In this document: piece by piece, positions 12,299 to 24,400 of the stretch
Position numbering within the stretch: position 1 is the first letter of the stretch
Layout: each line of letters opens with the position of its first letter
DNA from: Diplodia intermedia
Lineage: Eukaryota > Ascomycota > Dothideomycetes > Botryosphaeriales > Botryosphaeriaceae
DNA: 64,000 nt
Direction of reading: 5' to 3'
NCBI GenBank assembly: GCA_021495925.1
Contig: JAKEKT010000023.1
Coordinates: 62,001-126,000, forward strand
Program-made: the position numbers and the translations under genes
The notes under the pieces: generated by a model
Told to the model about the DNA's origin: nothing
The model's database searches: none
What the model saw: only the letters and a program-made list of their open reading frames with translations

Positions 12299-12375
12299 GT
12301 GAGTTTCTGCTCTCCCGTGTCATGCTGCGAACTGGAAGGGAATCGTGGGGCTGACGACTTTTTTTTCCGTTGCAG
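12299..12375 (+). other. Probable 5' UTR intron of NOP10
   Basis: A consensus GTGAGT donor at 12299, a GCTGACG branch-like site and a T-rich TTGCAG acceptor end one base before the NOP10 ATG. This is an inference from splice signals only. Confidence 0.55.
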
Positions 12376-12376
12376 A

Positions 12377-12670
12377 ATGCATCTCATGTACCACCTCGAT
12401 GCCGAAGGCAAGCGCGTCTACACGCTCAAGAAGATCGTCGATGGCGAGGCTACCAAGTCCGCCCACCCGGCCCGCTTCTCGCCCGACGACAAGTACTCCC
12501 GCCAGCGCGTCACGCTCAAGAAGCGCTTCGGCCTTCTCCCCACCCAGCAGCCCAGTACGTGCCATCACCCCGGAACTGGATTCTACTCGCCCCCAGCTCT
12601 GGTGCCTGAAAATCGGGTTCTTTTTCTAACTGCTGCCACAGAGAACAAGCAGGCGGCCATGGGCGCATAA
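12377..12670 (+). CDS. NOP10: H/ACA snoRNP protein Nop10
   Basis: Core subunit of the box H/ACA particle that guides pseudouridylation of rRNA in the nucleolus. Exons are 12377-12554 and 12642-12670, giving 68 aa, the normal family length. The sequence starts MHLMYHLDAEGKRVYTLKK and contains AHPARFSPDDKYSRQRVTLKKRFGLLPTQQ, the family signature. The intron falls inside the Lys codon after QQP and has a GTACGT donor. Nothing is missing. Confidence 0.95.
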   Translation: MHLMYHLDAEGKRVYTLKKIVDGEATKSAHPARFSPDDKYSRQRVTLKKRFGLLPTQQPSTCHHPGTGFYSPPALVPENRVLFLTAATENKQAAMGA

Positions 12671-13307
12671 ACAGCGCTTCTAGCGAGGCTACTTCCACCA
12701 AGGCTGGCGTTAACGGTGTTTTGAATGGCGGATATTTTGGCTCTTAAGGCGGCGTTTAGCGGAGGTCGTTTCTCCGACACTGTCAGCATTCCATTATTCG
12801 GTTGCTAGAGACGAACATGATTGGAAGGATCTGAGGTCTGAGATGTGGGCGAGAAGCAAAATCAGAGCGATGAGAAGCAAAATGAGAATGTCGGTGATAA
12901 AGGCTCTTATCTCGCTTGCTTCTAGCACCGTCGCTTCGGTTTCCATCTCTGCAATTTGCGCAGCCACTGCTGTCGCATGAACTTTCGACGAGCAAGCCAC
13001 CACCGGCTTCTTCATGCCCACGTCTAAGAGGTCCGTGCGCACTCTGAAGAGCTCTAGGTGCTCGCAGGGTAACCTTTGCCGTCCTGTTCTTTGGGAGACA
13101 ACGATTTGCAGATCAACAGTTCTTGATTCTCGAACCAAGAGGGATCAAACCTCTCTATGAAGAAAACGTGCCCCGAATCTACGCGGAAATGAGAAACTGA
13201 ATTGGTCGTGAACTTTTGATATCTTAAAACCAGTCGTCAAGGTCCGAAATACGCCAAGCAAATGCCAAAGCCTGCCCCTATGCCCTTGATATACCCATGT
13301 ATCCCGT
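12671..13307. other. Convergent intergenic region
   Basis: 3' flanks of NOP10 (+) and NOB1 (-). No gene or repeat recognised. Confidence 0.6.
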
Positions 13308-14654
13308 CTACCTCTTCTTCTTGGCGGCGTTAACATTCCTCCCCGCTCCCACCTTCGGTCTTCCGCCGGTCCTATTGCGCTCGCCCGTCAGGATAGACGG
13401 CAGGTAGTCCTCGTCCATGAGGTCGCGCTGCTTCTGGCGCTTCTCCTGGGTGACGGCGCGCACGTACTCCTTCTGGTCCTCGGCGAGGATGAGGTCGGCG
13501 CCCCAGCCGCCCGTGCCGCCGCCGGCGGTGATGCGGCCGGACGAAGACTTGCTGGCGGGCTTAGGCACGCTGTAGCGCTCGCCGCGGTTGTTCAACTGCA
13601 TGTTCTTCTTGAGGTGCAGCTTGAACTCGCCGTTCTGGGTGGTGGTGCAGGTCACGCGGTTGAGGGTGGGTTTGCCGCAGCGGGGGCAGAACTGCTTGTT
13701 CATCTCCTTGGTGGTGAGGAAGCAGGCGTGGCAGCGCAGAATGAAAGTCTTGAGATGACGCACGCGTTGCAGCGAGGGCGAGAGCAGGTTGAGGTTCATC
13801 TGCAGGATGACGTTCTGCATGGCGAAGTCGGTCGTCATGATGGCGGCCTGCAGCGTCTTGGATGCGTCCTCGGTCGTCTCAGCGCTCATCATCTGGTCAC
13901 GCGCCTGCTTCTTCTTGATGTTAGATGGCGTGATCCAGCCATCGTTATCCGAGTCGGACTCGGAACCCGCGTCGGTGGCCCCAGACGCACTTCCGGAGGC
14001 GTCCTCGACGGCTGGTGGGTCCTGCGTTGCTGCGGAGGCTGAGCCTTCTGCGGACACATCTGCACCTGCATGAGTGGAGGCTGAAGAATGCTCGTCGGAA
14101 ATCCGGGCGTTTGAGAGGGCGGACGTGACCGCTTCAGTGGCATCGTCCGACCCAGCTGCGGCGGCGGTGGCAGGCGGGTCTTCGGCAGCTTCGCTACTTG
14201 TAGGCGTAGCTTCAGTATCGGCAGTAGCTCCGGAGGGTGCTTCGGAACCGGATGCAGCTTCTGGACTGGATTTGGCTGGAGGGGGGCCGTTTGTCCTCTT
14301 CTGGCCGGGGACGTTCCTCAGGCGCCAGTCACCGACATTCCGCTCACACTCAAGGTCGCGGGCCAAGGCAATGAGCTGTATGTCAGTCTTGCTGAGGACG
14401 GCTAGGTCGCCGGTGCGGCGGGCGAAGTCCTGGACGATCTTGACCGTGTCCGGATGCGGGTTTCTTTGGGTAAGAAATGGAAGTAAGGTGGTCTCTACCC
14501 TAGCTCTTGTGACTTCGTCCCGGATCTCCGACACGACGGCAGGAATGGTGAAAATGACTTCTGACTGGGCTAGCAAAGTTGAGACTGTCGGCGAATTTTT
14601 AATGATCGGGCCCGCGTCAATGACGAGGCTGTGAATAGGCTTCTCCGAAGCCAT
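13308..14654 (-). CDS. NOB1: 20S pre-rRNA D-site endonuclease Nob1
   Basis: Cleaves 20S pre-rRNA at site D to make mature 18S rRNA in late cytoplasmic 40S assembly. Single exon, 448 aa. An N-terminal PIN domain has the acidic residues of LVIDAGPII (Asp13), VVSEIRDE and LSKTDIQLIALA. A long Ala/Ser/Asp-rich linker (about 120-240) follows. The zinc ribbon, about residues 305-325, has CHAC...CPRC in its usual context after the QMNLNL and GKPTLNRVTC motifs. The C-terminus is NVNAAKKKR. The linker is longer and more Ala/Ser-rich than in yeast, but all catalytic and zinc residues are present. Confidence 0.96.
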   Translation of the reverse strand: MASEKPIHSLVIDAGPIIKNSPTVSTLLAQSEVIFTIPAVVSEIRDEVTRARVETTLLPFLTQRNPHPDTVKIVQDFARRTGDLAVLSKTDIQLIALARDLECERNVGDWRLRNVPGQKRTNGPPPAKSSPEAASGSEAPSGATADTEATPTSSEAAEDPPATAAAAGSDDATEAVTSALSNARISDEHSSASTHAGADVSAEGSASAATQDPPAVEDASGSASGATDAGSESDSDNDGWITPSNIKKKQARDQMMSAETTEDASKTLQAAIMTTDFAMQNVILQMNLNLLSPSLQRVRHLKTFILRCHACFLTTKEMNKQFCPRCGKPTLNRVTCTTTQNGEFKLHLKKNMQLNNRGERYSVPKPASKSSSGRITAGGGTGGWGADLILAEDQKEYVRAVTQEKRQKQRDLMDEDYLPSILTGERNRTGGRPKVGAGRNVNAAKKKR

Positions 14655-14811
14655 GGCGGCGGAGAGGTTGGGGCAACGGTAGCAGCGGACTGTAGGAACA
14701 CGGCTTGACAGTTGCGGGCGAGCTGCGCGGAAGCCGGGGTGCGTGCAGTCGCCGTTCGAAATTGGCGATGCGACTTTGTTCGCGGTGGAAAATCGAAAGC
14801 GTAGTCATCAA

Positions 14812-14819
14812 TCACGTGA
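14812..14819. promoter_or_regulatory. TCACGTGA palindrome upstream of NOB1
   Basis: A perfect 8-bp palindrome with a CACGTG core, about 160 bp upstream of the NOB1 start codon. Cbf1/bHLH factors bind such sites in fungi (established), and use here is inferred from position. Confidence 0.35.
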
Positions 14820-14820
14820 C

Positions 14821-14853
14821 CGACCCGCTACCGACCCGCTACCGACCCGGTAC
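14821..14853. repeat. Three tandem copies of an 11-bp unit
   Basis: CGACCCGCTAC occurs twice exactly and a third time with one change (CGACCCGGTAC), directly next to the TCACGTGA palindrome. Confidence 0.8.
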
Positions 14854-16418
14854 CAACTCCGGTAGGAAGCATGCAGGGATCTGCTTCTTTCCAGACGCAG
14901 ACATCGTCTGTCAAACATCTTCACCGTCCGCGGACAGGATGCTCGTTCGTTGCGCCCGCACATGCACCGTTGCGGCGAGGTTCGTCCCTCCGACCCGCGC
15001 GTGTTCTCTACACTACTGCCCTCCAGGATCGAGCTGCCAGTGACCGCAGCCCACCCCTACCCGGGCCTGAATGGATGGGCTGCCCGCTGTGCCCCTTCTT
15101 CATGCATGTGGCGTGTGTCCACCCCTGGTCAGAGATGGTCCGCATGTCTGGAATCTTGACTCACGCAGGTCCAAGGGAGAGGCCCGCGCCGCAATCCCAC
15201 CCTGCCGCTGCGGCACAGCAGCTGCTGACTTGCATCACGGTAGATCTGCCATGGGCATCTTGCAACCTCTGAACTACACGCCAGCATGGCCGGGCCACCG
15301 TTAAATCCGCCATCCGATCTCTTATCGATCGCCAGTCACCGGCGACGTCTCCGTCATGTATAACCCCATGCAGCCCTCATGGGGTCATCACCGCCGATGT
15401 GTGGACGGGGATCTGCGGTTGTGCCAGGAGGCGCCCGAGCCGTCGATGCGATACGAAGAACTCAAACAACCGGGCGACGACCTGGACATGATCGTTCCAT
15501 TGGTACTCGCTCCTATCCTGCATCTGCTCTCCGCTTTGGTGCCGGCCAAAGGACGTTTTCTTCTTAGCGTCTAGGCCTGGGCCAGTCTCTTACCATGCAG
15601 CGTGCGACGCTCTTGTCTTCGGACGGGTCACGTACCCTTCCAGGGCGTGCTCCTGGGCTTTCCACACACCACGGACCGCTCCAAATGGACCACTCAAGCT
15701 CATGTGCTGTGTCGTGTCCAAAGCTCCACTTTTCAGAGGAATCCAACCAGGTTCCTCGGATCGAGTCCGCTCCCCGATTCAAGCAATACGGTGAGGGCCG
15801 ATGCGATCGTGCCGTGCCGGGAACCGTTGGGTGTAATCTTCCTAGAGTACACCACCATATTACCCTCTCCTCCGACCAGGCCCTGGGTATAACGTATCTC
15901 GTATTGGTGGGTTGAAAGATCTTGAGGCTTCTGCCGTCTTTGGGGCAGGACTTTTGGCTTTTTCCCTCCGTCTCGAAGGCAGCATGAGGCAGGGTGTGGC
16001 TCGTCAGCAAACTTCGAGCAGTCAGCTTCGCACCACGGCGCCAGCGGCAATTTGGCAATGGATGGGTACGCACTAAAGCCCCAGCGATGTTGCGAGTTGG
16101 AAGCGAAGACATGACAATCGGTTTGTTGCGAGCCACGTCTCTCTCCGAGCGGCCGGGAGCGAGGTCGGATCGCGACGAACAGGTCGCCTTTTCTTTTGGA
16201 GGTGCCTCAAGGCTGTCGACGATATCCACCGAAATTGCGAAGAGCGAAACAAGGGTCTCTAATCGGCCATACGGGTCGTCCGATTAGTAGTTTTGAACGG
16301 CCGTGGAGAAAGTTGAGAAGCCAGTAGGCACTTTGGGGGGAAAAGAGGCAACAGAAGAAGGCAACCGCTAATTTACCGCCTATCCGTCACGCTTTACACG
16401 TTCTGTCGTGGCCCTCTC

Positions 16419-18316
16419 TTGTCACGCCAGGCCATCTGCACTAGCCTGGAGCCCTCTCACCTGATCGAGAGATACATATATCTCACCTCTTGTCCTCATC
16501 TGGACCGTGGAAGGCCTACGCCTGCGCAAGATTTCAGTACAAAATTCTGCAAAACGGACGGACAAGATACGGTAGCCGATACCCCCCGACCGCGCAAGCT
16601 CCCAATGAGGCTAGGTCGTCAACATTTACCCCCTCCCCCGCCTTGCGTTGTTATCGCCAGGCTTACCATTTGCTTCCATGCTCAGCGCACAGTCTCCAAT
16701 CGGCAGGTATGGTGGAAGCCGCCCACCGCAGTTACCTCGAACCGCACGACCTTATGCCGCTGGGGGCTGGTTCCAGTCTCTGAGCTTCCTGGCTCGGGCT
16801 TGGAGGCGACACGCGCCCGCAGCAATATTGAGCGAAGACTCCACAACGGCCCTGCTCCACGTCATCGGCTGGCCTCTGATGGCCACAACCGCATTGGTGA
16901 AGATGAATACGCCTCCGACTGGTCCTCCGACCCCCCGTTCCTCCACATGCCACTCTGCCTACAGGCCCACGTATCACTCTATCCTGGTCGAAGCTATGGC
17001 GCGCGGTCAGCAGGCTGGCCAGTCCGCGGCCTCTTGCAGCACAAGCTCCTTCAGTACACACATCGGCCGAGGGTGGGTACAGACAAGGTTTCGGATCGCT
17101 GATCCACCACGGAGCCGGATGAGCCCCGACCTCCTTATGATCCTTTTAGTCCGGTCAATGGTTTTGTTTCCTGCGTAGCTCTTGCCTCTGGCTGCAGCCG
17201 ACTGGTATCCGGAGCGGATGCATGGGCACCAATCACACTGCAATATTCATACTGGGCAGTAAAACCGCAGACTCCCTCCACACTTAGCCAACCGTTCGGC
17301 TGCGCTTTGTTGCCACCCTTTCCCGGCTTATATGGACATATCCTACAGGATTATGTGTGTAACCTGCCCTTTGCAATCGCCTCCCAACAGAAGCATCAAT
17401 ACGGTGCCACACAAGTGGTGGTGGGCTGCTTGACACTGAGCTTAAATGGCTCAGAGATCATTGCAATCAACGACACCACGCCTGCATTCGCTCAAGCTGC
17501 TACTACTCAAGCGGTACCTGCAACCATGGTACGAGTGTTGAGACTTTCCCTAAATCTACGCTGACATATTCCAAGAGCAACCCCTTGGTCTCATTCTACT
17601 TTCGCATAACCCACATTGGGCCCCGCCGGAACTCGAGGCCGCGAGAGCCTGTCCGTGGCATCTGGCTGCCGCCAGTAGGTAACGGCTCTGTGGCCGTGTC
17701 TTCCCAGCTGTTCTGCTTCAATGGGGCCGCCGTTTACGACATGACAAATGGCAGTCTGCCACAGGGCTCGGAGGTGTTCGCTACATGCTCGGTTTATCAC
17801 AACTCGAGCATCTTCTGGGCCTTGAATTACGACGTCACCGAGCATCGAGTCGATAACGAGCAGAACTCAGACTGGAACCATGTTGGATTCGATCACGGAG
17901 ATGGCTCAATCAACTGGGTCGGCATCGGCGGCGAGCACCGGAGGCTGGGCCTACAGCGTAATCAACCTTGGATGCACTCACTCTTCCCCGAGAATCACCA
18001 GCCATATGAGTTTTCCGTGGACGGGAGATACGGAGGACTATGCGGCGAGCTGGCAGTGATTATCGCCTTCATTGCTTTTTCCATTCGGCCAGAGTGGTTG
18101 ATTCATGGTCTGAGTGGCTGCATGCGTCGAGGCCAATGGAGTGGGCATGAGCATAGGCATGGAAGTGGGTCTGCCATCCGAATACTACCACGCCTTTCTA
18201 ACGTCTGTGTAGGAATCGACGGTCGCGGCGTGGTCGTCACTGTTTTTACCGTGCCTGGTATGTCAACGCGGGCACAACTGAGGGAGTTCGAAGCAACGAG
18301 GATATTTCCTGTATGA
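16419..18316 (+). other. Coding-like but interrupted stretch, possible gene remnant
   Basis: One plus-strand frame stays open from 16419 to 17564 apart from a single TGA at 17100-17102. A second frame is open from 17585 to 18316. The conceptual translation has an uneven but protein-like composition, including Asn-x-Ser/Thr sites (NGS, NNSS-type) and hydrophobic segments such as LAVIIAFIAF. I recognise no family. It could be a decayed gene, a real gene with introns I could not place, or chance. The frame change near 17570 and the in-frame stop argue against an intact gene. Confidence 0.25.
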
Positions 18317-21300
18317 GGATGTCACGCTCGAGGAAGGAAAGGGGAGCGTAACGGCCAAACGTTTTCTGCTCGATTTCCCATTATCATTGCGTCAAGTGCT
18401 CGTTCTTTCGCCGCCGGCTTTCTCGTTTCCATGCTACAACGGATAGTCTGTTTGTTCCATGTTTGAACTTGACCCTCTCTTCAGCCTACTTGTTGGAAGC
18501 CCTCGGCAGGTCAATGCCAGCACTCTTTGGAAGGATACGCCGAATGCAGGAATTCAAGCTCCGACCCGTGGAGCAAGTCGTTTTGGTCCGCTAAACGATT
18601 GCTGTTGAAACATGTGATAGATCATCTTCAAGACCGGTAGCTGGCGTGATCCCGGTGAAGTACTGACAAGGGTACCTCATAAACAGACGCGAGGTCGGCA
18701 CAACGTCAACAGCTCATGATCAGCGTGCAGATGGATTCCGAGATCGTCCTCTTCCGGGCAAGGATCTTCCTGTCGGAAAGGTGCCCGCAGTCTGCACGTC
18801 GCGTGCCTGAGCGTACATACAACATAGCAAAACCTACCTCGCAAGACTGCACAGCAAACGTTGGATTCGAGTAGCGAGATGCCTGCTCATGCCAAAGAGT
18901 GTGCCAAACCCGCCTTATGCAACTTATGTCCGGTCCGCCTAGCGGCTTGAGCCTCGAAGAGGCGCTGGTTTCACCATCTCATGCGGAGAGGTCTTCGTCT
19001 CTCGCAGGTACATGCATGCGCCAATTGAGCAAATGATTACGCCGCTCCGGCCCCCGTCTGCCTGGCAGACACGATCTACCGGGCCAATAGCGGGTGGCTG
19101 TCAACTTCATTGGCATTCCTCTCGCGACCTTCGGACGGATCTGTCTGCCGGGATTTGGTAGTCAAAGCAAGGTCAGGCTTCAGCAGGTTACGGCAGGGGC
19201 GCCGGTCGAATAAGCGCCGGTGACTGAAGGGGGCATCGTTGGCTCCAATTGTGAAGGGTGCAGTTGGATGGCCCAGAGCGTCTCGTCCTTCCCGGCAAGC
19301 CTATCGGGAGAGTGCGGGCCCTGAACGCGGGGGTGGCAGAAGACGGTCGCATGGGAGGGCAGAAGTGCCAGTCGGGAGGGGAACAGGACGATTCGATACG
19401 ATTCCTGGTGCCGGTCGCGCACTGGCAGAAGAATCAAACCGCAAGCGGCGGTTGATCCACCAATCGCGGGTGGATGCCGCCAGCCCACCCGTTACTTGGG
19501 CGTGGCATGGCACATTCCATGAAAACTTTGTTTCTCGTTCATCGAAGCGCCGGCTAGTCAGTAAGGTCCGGCAAATATATTCTGCGGAAGCGGCTGCATG
19601 GCCCGCGTTGCCAACGCAGCAGTGCGCGCCCGGGCTCTCACAGTACACCTTCTAGAGCCGGGAGGCACCCTCTTTCATCCTGATACCTTCGTTGCTTTGA
19701 TTTTCGGCCATTCTCCAAAAGCTTATACACAATTGACTGCAGCCCGTTTGAACCACCCTTGCGAAGCCTTCACTCCCAACGACGCGCTCCCCCGCTCGGT
19801 CGCTTCCACCTCCACGCAAAAGTATGACGGCTACGCGTGCCTCAGGAAGGATACAAGATGGCTCGCAAGATCTCGCGATGCTTAATGCTCAGGTTATGCC
19901 GCGATGAGGGGTGTTGGGCTGGCCAGACGTTTCGCTCTCGGGCCTCTATCGCGACCGGTTCAGCGGCTCATTGTCAGACCTCGAGGACACGGGGCACTAC
20001 GTTGTTGTCGTGCCGAGCCTACGCGGGCGATGGCTCCAGCCAGGTACTAACCCATCTGTCTTTAGGAGAAGAAGGCCTCAACCCGCCCTCTATCATCGTC
20101 GCTGAATGTCTTTTGATCGTCGGTTTCGCAACTCGGCTCGCCTCCCAATTGGCACAATCAACAATGGAAGATGATCAAATGCGGGCGTGGTCTCGATGAA
20201 GACGTTCGGCTCGTGGAAGGGTTGGCTGTACAAGGCATTGGGACTTTCGCCATGTTAGACGAATCTTGGGTGCAACAATGAGTAGCCGTACGCCTGTTTC
20301 CTGTTTACGGCGGAACGGGAATGGCAGCATCGCAATAGGTGCACGGCCAGAGTTCAGTGTGTAGGACACGGGCCGGGCCGGGCCAAGGGAAGGTTCCACA
20401 ATCAAGCGCACACGATACCGCATCCAGTGCCGTTGAGCGACTATTCACGCTTTTGTCAGCACCCGGGTCACTTGCTGGATGGAGAAAACCCAGCGCAGCG
20501 GCCGTGTGAGTGGGCCCCTAGCCACTCAGCATCACACATGATCAACCCCAGCACTTCGGAGTCACACAGCAATTCTTCACGGCATGTACCAGCCTCGTAT
20601 ATGCCATGCCCCTGAGAGAAGGGCGAATCGGAACCGGTAGTATCTTCGAAGCCATGTAGGCTCGGAACAAAGTTGGCCGCTACTGTTGCAGGCGCGAGCT
20701 TCCGGCATCTGTGTCTTAGCGATCGCAAGTCTGAAGAAATGAGAGAGCTGTCGCTTAGTGCTTGCATCAGAAGATCCTCCCGGGCATCTTCCGCACACAC
20801 CACTACGTAAGCCCGTTGCGAACCGCCCGCTCTCCCGATTGGAAACGGACAGTGCTGTTGTCCCACTTTCAGCTGCGGAGATACCCCTCGGGAATTCGCA
20901 CTCGCTGAATTGCTTCGCCGGAAACAAGGCATGCGACGGAGCCAGCCAAACGCCAAGGCTGCATCCGACATATGGCCCACTGTCATGCAGGCAATCGTCG
21001 TCGCGGAGCCAGTGACACCATACATAGCCGAACCGCCGCACAGGTCTTGGTATTGACGCATTTTCTCGAACTTCCACATGTATCCCGGCCCATACAATCA
21101 GCCGTCAATCGGCCAACCGTCGCTCCGCAGGAGACGACGTCGGAACCGATGTTGAACCTTCTCGTCCCTAGCCACATATGGACCAGGGCATGGAAAAGAG
21201 GCCCAGCACTCATCGTTGTTACACTCCTCACACCACTCAACACGTCTGGTATATTCCTTGTCCGTCGTGGTCGAAACGGCATGAGACGTGATCACCAAGT

Positions 21301-24300
21301 AGCTCGAGCGTGGCGATTCCAATGCACGCTACTCTGCGATGCACGTGGGGAAGCCACGAGTCGCTTCGAGCATTGTTTCTTCTTCGGCTATCGCCTCAAA
21401 AGAGCGACTTCCGACGGATATCCAAGTGGAAGGAAGTCCCGCACGAGGCGCATATTGTTGCAGCAGTAACTTCTTCTCACAGCGGACAGGCATGTCCCTA
21501 CGCCGCGCCGCTGAACTCGTTAATGCTTTGCTTTCCTGTCTCCTGTCCTCCGGCCCATGCTTCCGAATGTTGAATATCTTTTTCCGAAAGAGTGAAACAC
21601 CTGATATCACTCCCTCCCACCTCCTTGGTGATCATCATCCCTTAGAATCGTACGGCCAAATGCAACCCAATCACAAGTTTCTGTGCCGAGTTGGGGTTTC
21701 GTGGCATAATTCAATAAAGAGCACGAAAAGCGATGGTCGGGGAGGCCAATTGGACGGCTCGCTCAGAGAGATTTCTGTCTTCACGGCGTTGAATAAGTCA
21801 CGCCATATTGTTTAATGCTCGGGTATTTTGTTGTTTCTCGCTTCTCAGTTCAACATCTTCGTACCTTGGTGCATTGTGTCTTTGATAATGCCATGATCCT
21901 GCTGCTGCTCTTGCGCCCGTTCTGTGAATCAATAAACCGTCATGGAGAAAACCCGGCTGTGATCTTGTGCTGATACTGTCGAGTCTCTTCGACTTACACT
22001 GTTGAGCTAGATTCCGGAATCCCAAGAATGGAAGCATAGTGTGTAATTTGATCGACCATTCCAACGAAACTTGTGTTTGAACTGGATATGATGTCACCGC
22101 AATGCTCATGGCCTCTGCGGTTCAGATGGCAAGTCGGTTAGGAGGCGACTTGTTTGCTGACTGCGCCACTGATGCTTGGAAGTTCATATCTTTCCTCTTA
22201 CCACGTCAGTGCTCATGCAACTCAAGCTGCAGCTACCCGGGGTGCCGAGTTTGATCTGCTGACGGGCAATAAAGACCCTTCAAAGAGACTGCAGGACGTT
22301 TGGTCCTGAGAGATGCCGAGACTGCAGCAGAGCTAGACCAGTAGGCCACCTGTCCTTCACTCATACTCTTGCTTGTGATAACACAGCTCGAGGCACCCGG
22401 TAGCGGCCATCCAGACAGCCTTGTAGACGTGTTTCCACTCGACGAGAAGTTTGCACCCAGGTATCGTATGTTATCTGCAAAGAAAAGCCACTTGCCACTA
22501 GCCGGGCACCACTAACGTCCAGAATCCGATACCAACTCCTGCAGTCATGCCGCCATCAGCACAATCCCAGAAAGGCGTCAAAGAGTCTCCTGCAGCAGTT
22601 CGCAGGACACGCGGGTCGGGACGAGGGAGCATCATGCTGACGGTCCCCAAAGAAGCCTCACTCCGTCACCTCGTCCCACCTTGAAGGATCACCACCAGCT
22701 TGCGCAAACCCCGCATAAGGCTGTTTGAGAAGGGCTACCAGCGGGGACGTCGCCACGATTGAACGAGTCATACCGTCCAATCCAGGATGTAGCGCGGAGA
22801 TCTCACTTGCAGCTGGATAATCCTCATGGCCCATCCGTTGCGCGTAACATGTCATCGTAAAACAAGGTGATCACGGCTTTCCTCTACATGATCAGCAGGA
22901 ATAAAACCCACTTCAGAGCCGCCGGACTCGTACCAGGGTGCTCACTGCCACCTTTGTCCCCAAGAGCTCTGCATATGTATGCAAAGACGGAAACAATTGC
23001 GACGGTTCGCAAGCTCTCCACTTTCACCACATTTAAGTGGGAACGCAGCTAAGCATTCGCCACGAGTGGAATTAGTAGTCCCGGCCTACTGGCCCCCTGC
23101 ACAAGCCATATCGCCATGGCAAATCACCCACGCCGACCACTCTCCTCCGTGTCGCCACTGTGCGATACAACGTCGGTTATACCGGAAGAACGCGGTTGAC
23201 CAAGTGCAACGCATTACTGACTTGGAACTCTCTACCTGTTGAGGAAACAAGAACCGAAGTGCATGCTGTTTGTCAGCGTATGGCTGAATCGTGCTGCTGA
23301 TCGGCCGAGCGCCGGGAGGGCATTCTGCGACGCACTCCTCCCTGGGCAACAGGAAACACCATCGTTCTTCATAGGACCACCTAGGATCCAAGTATATTTC
23401 ACATGCACCAATTGGCTAGACGCGCTTCTTTTGTTCACAGGATGATCCCATGGACATGTGCAACAGGAGTTTTCACGATTCCCCCCTTTTTCTCTGTGCC
23501 GCAGGGCGATCCGTTCAGATCCGCTGTTCTGCTGACAACATCAAAGGAGTCCCCAAGTACCGTCGTACCGATCGTGCCACCGAACTACGCCCGAGGCCAT
23601 GATGATAAACAGGTTCAATCTGCCCGTGAGTGCTTGGGGTGCGCTTCGACGGCCTAGCTCACTCGCATCGCTTCACTCCCCTCTCCACCAATCCAAGACA
23701 AGCAGCGCTTGGTCTCCGACTCCTGCGAAAGGCATACGTACATCTATACGGGATAGACGACGGACTCTTGATCACTATCTGGGGTAGACAGACAACTCCG
23801 AGGTCCGCATGTTGCCCAGCCGGTCCAGGCTCGGGAAGCAAACCCCTTGACAGGTTATCGGCATAGTCTTGCGAAGCATGTCCGCGTCTACTAACTTCCA
23901 TCGCAAGCGAGGTGACGCAAGGAATGTTGGGATTGCTTTCGCCGCTTTGTAAAAGTTGCCATCGAGCCGCCTTGGGCATGCGCAAAGGATAGTGTGGGGG
24001 AGAGCACCGGCGAAACCTTCGCAATACCCTTGGTGTGCAATTCAGCTTATCCACATAGCACTGATTCTAATCATCAGCAGTAACATAGAAGCAGTGCTCA
24101 ACCATACCGCCGAGCCTTCGCCCGATCGAGTCTCCATCGTCGCTCTTCATCCCTCAGCACTAGCCACGCGACGCTCCAGAGCCAAGTAAACAGTTACTCA
24201 ATATCGCTTCCGGACACGAGACCCTACCGTTGTAGCGAAGGACGTTTCCTATCTTCGAGACGAACATCATCACATCAGTGAGGAAACGGGCATGACGGGA

Positions 24301-24400
24301 CAAGTGTGTAAAGGTTTTAGGATACCCTTTTCCCTCAGAGTTGCGAAGAGTCGGAGAGCGGTTATCACAGGAGGGATCAATATTGTTCCTCTTCACTCTT
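18317..24400. other. Gene desert, no gene recognised
   Basis: About 6 kb with base composition similar to the flanks but only short overlapping frames on both strands. No reverse transcriptase, transposase or other motif appears. The longest minus frame (20468-21097, 209 codons) shows no recognisable domain. Confidence 0.45.

Larger units (their letters stand above)
14655..16418. other. Start of gene desert
   Basis: Upstream of NOB1. Open frames up to 221 codons occur (for example 15564-16229, minus) but show no domain, no codon pattern and no conserved motif. Confidence 0.45.

Noticed and set aside
22658..22855. Small minus-strand frame with HPGLDG and PYAGFAQ segments
   Set aside because: It briefly suggested a dehydrogenase fragment, but flanking frames give no consistent domain and the match is too short.
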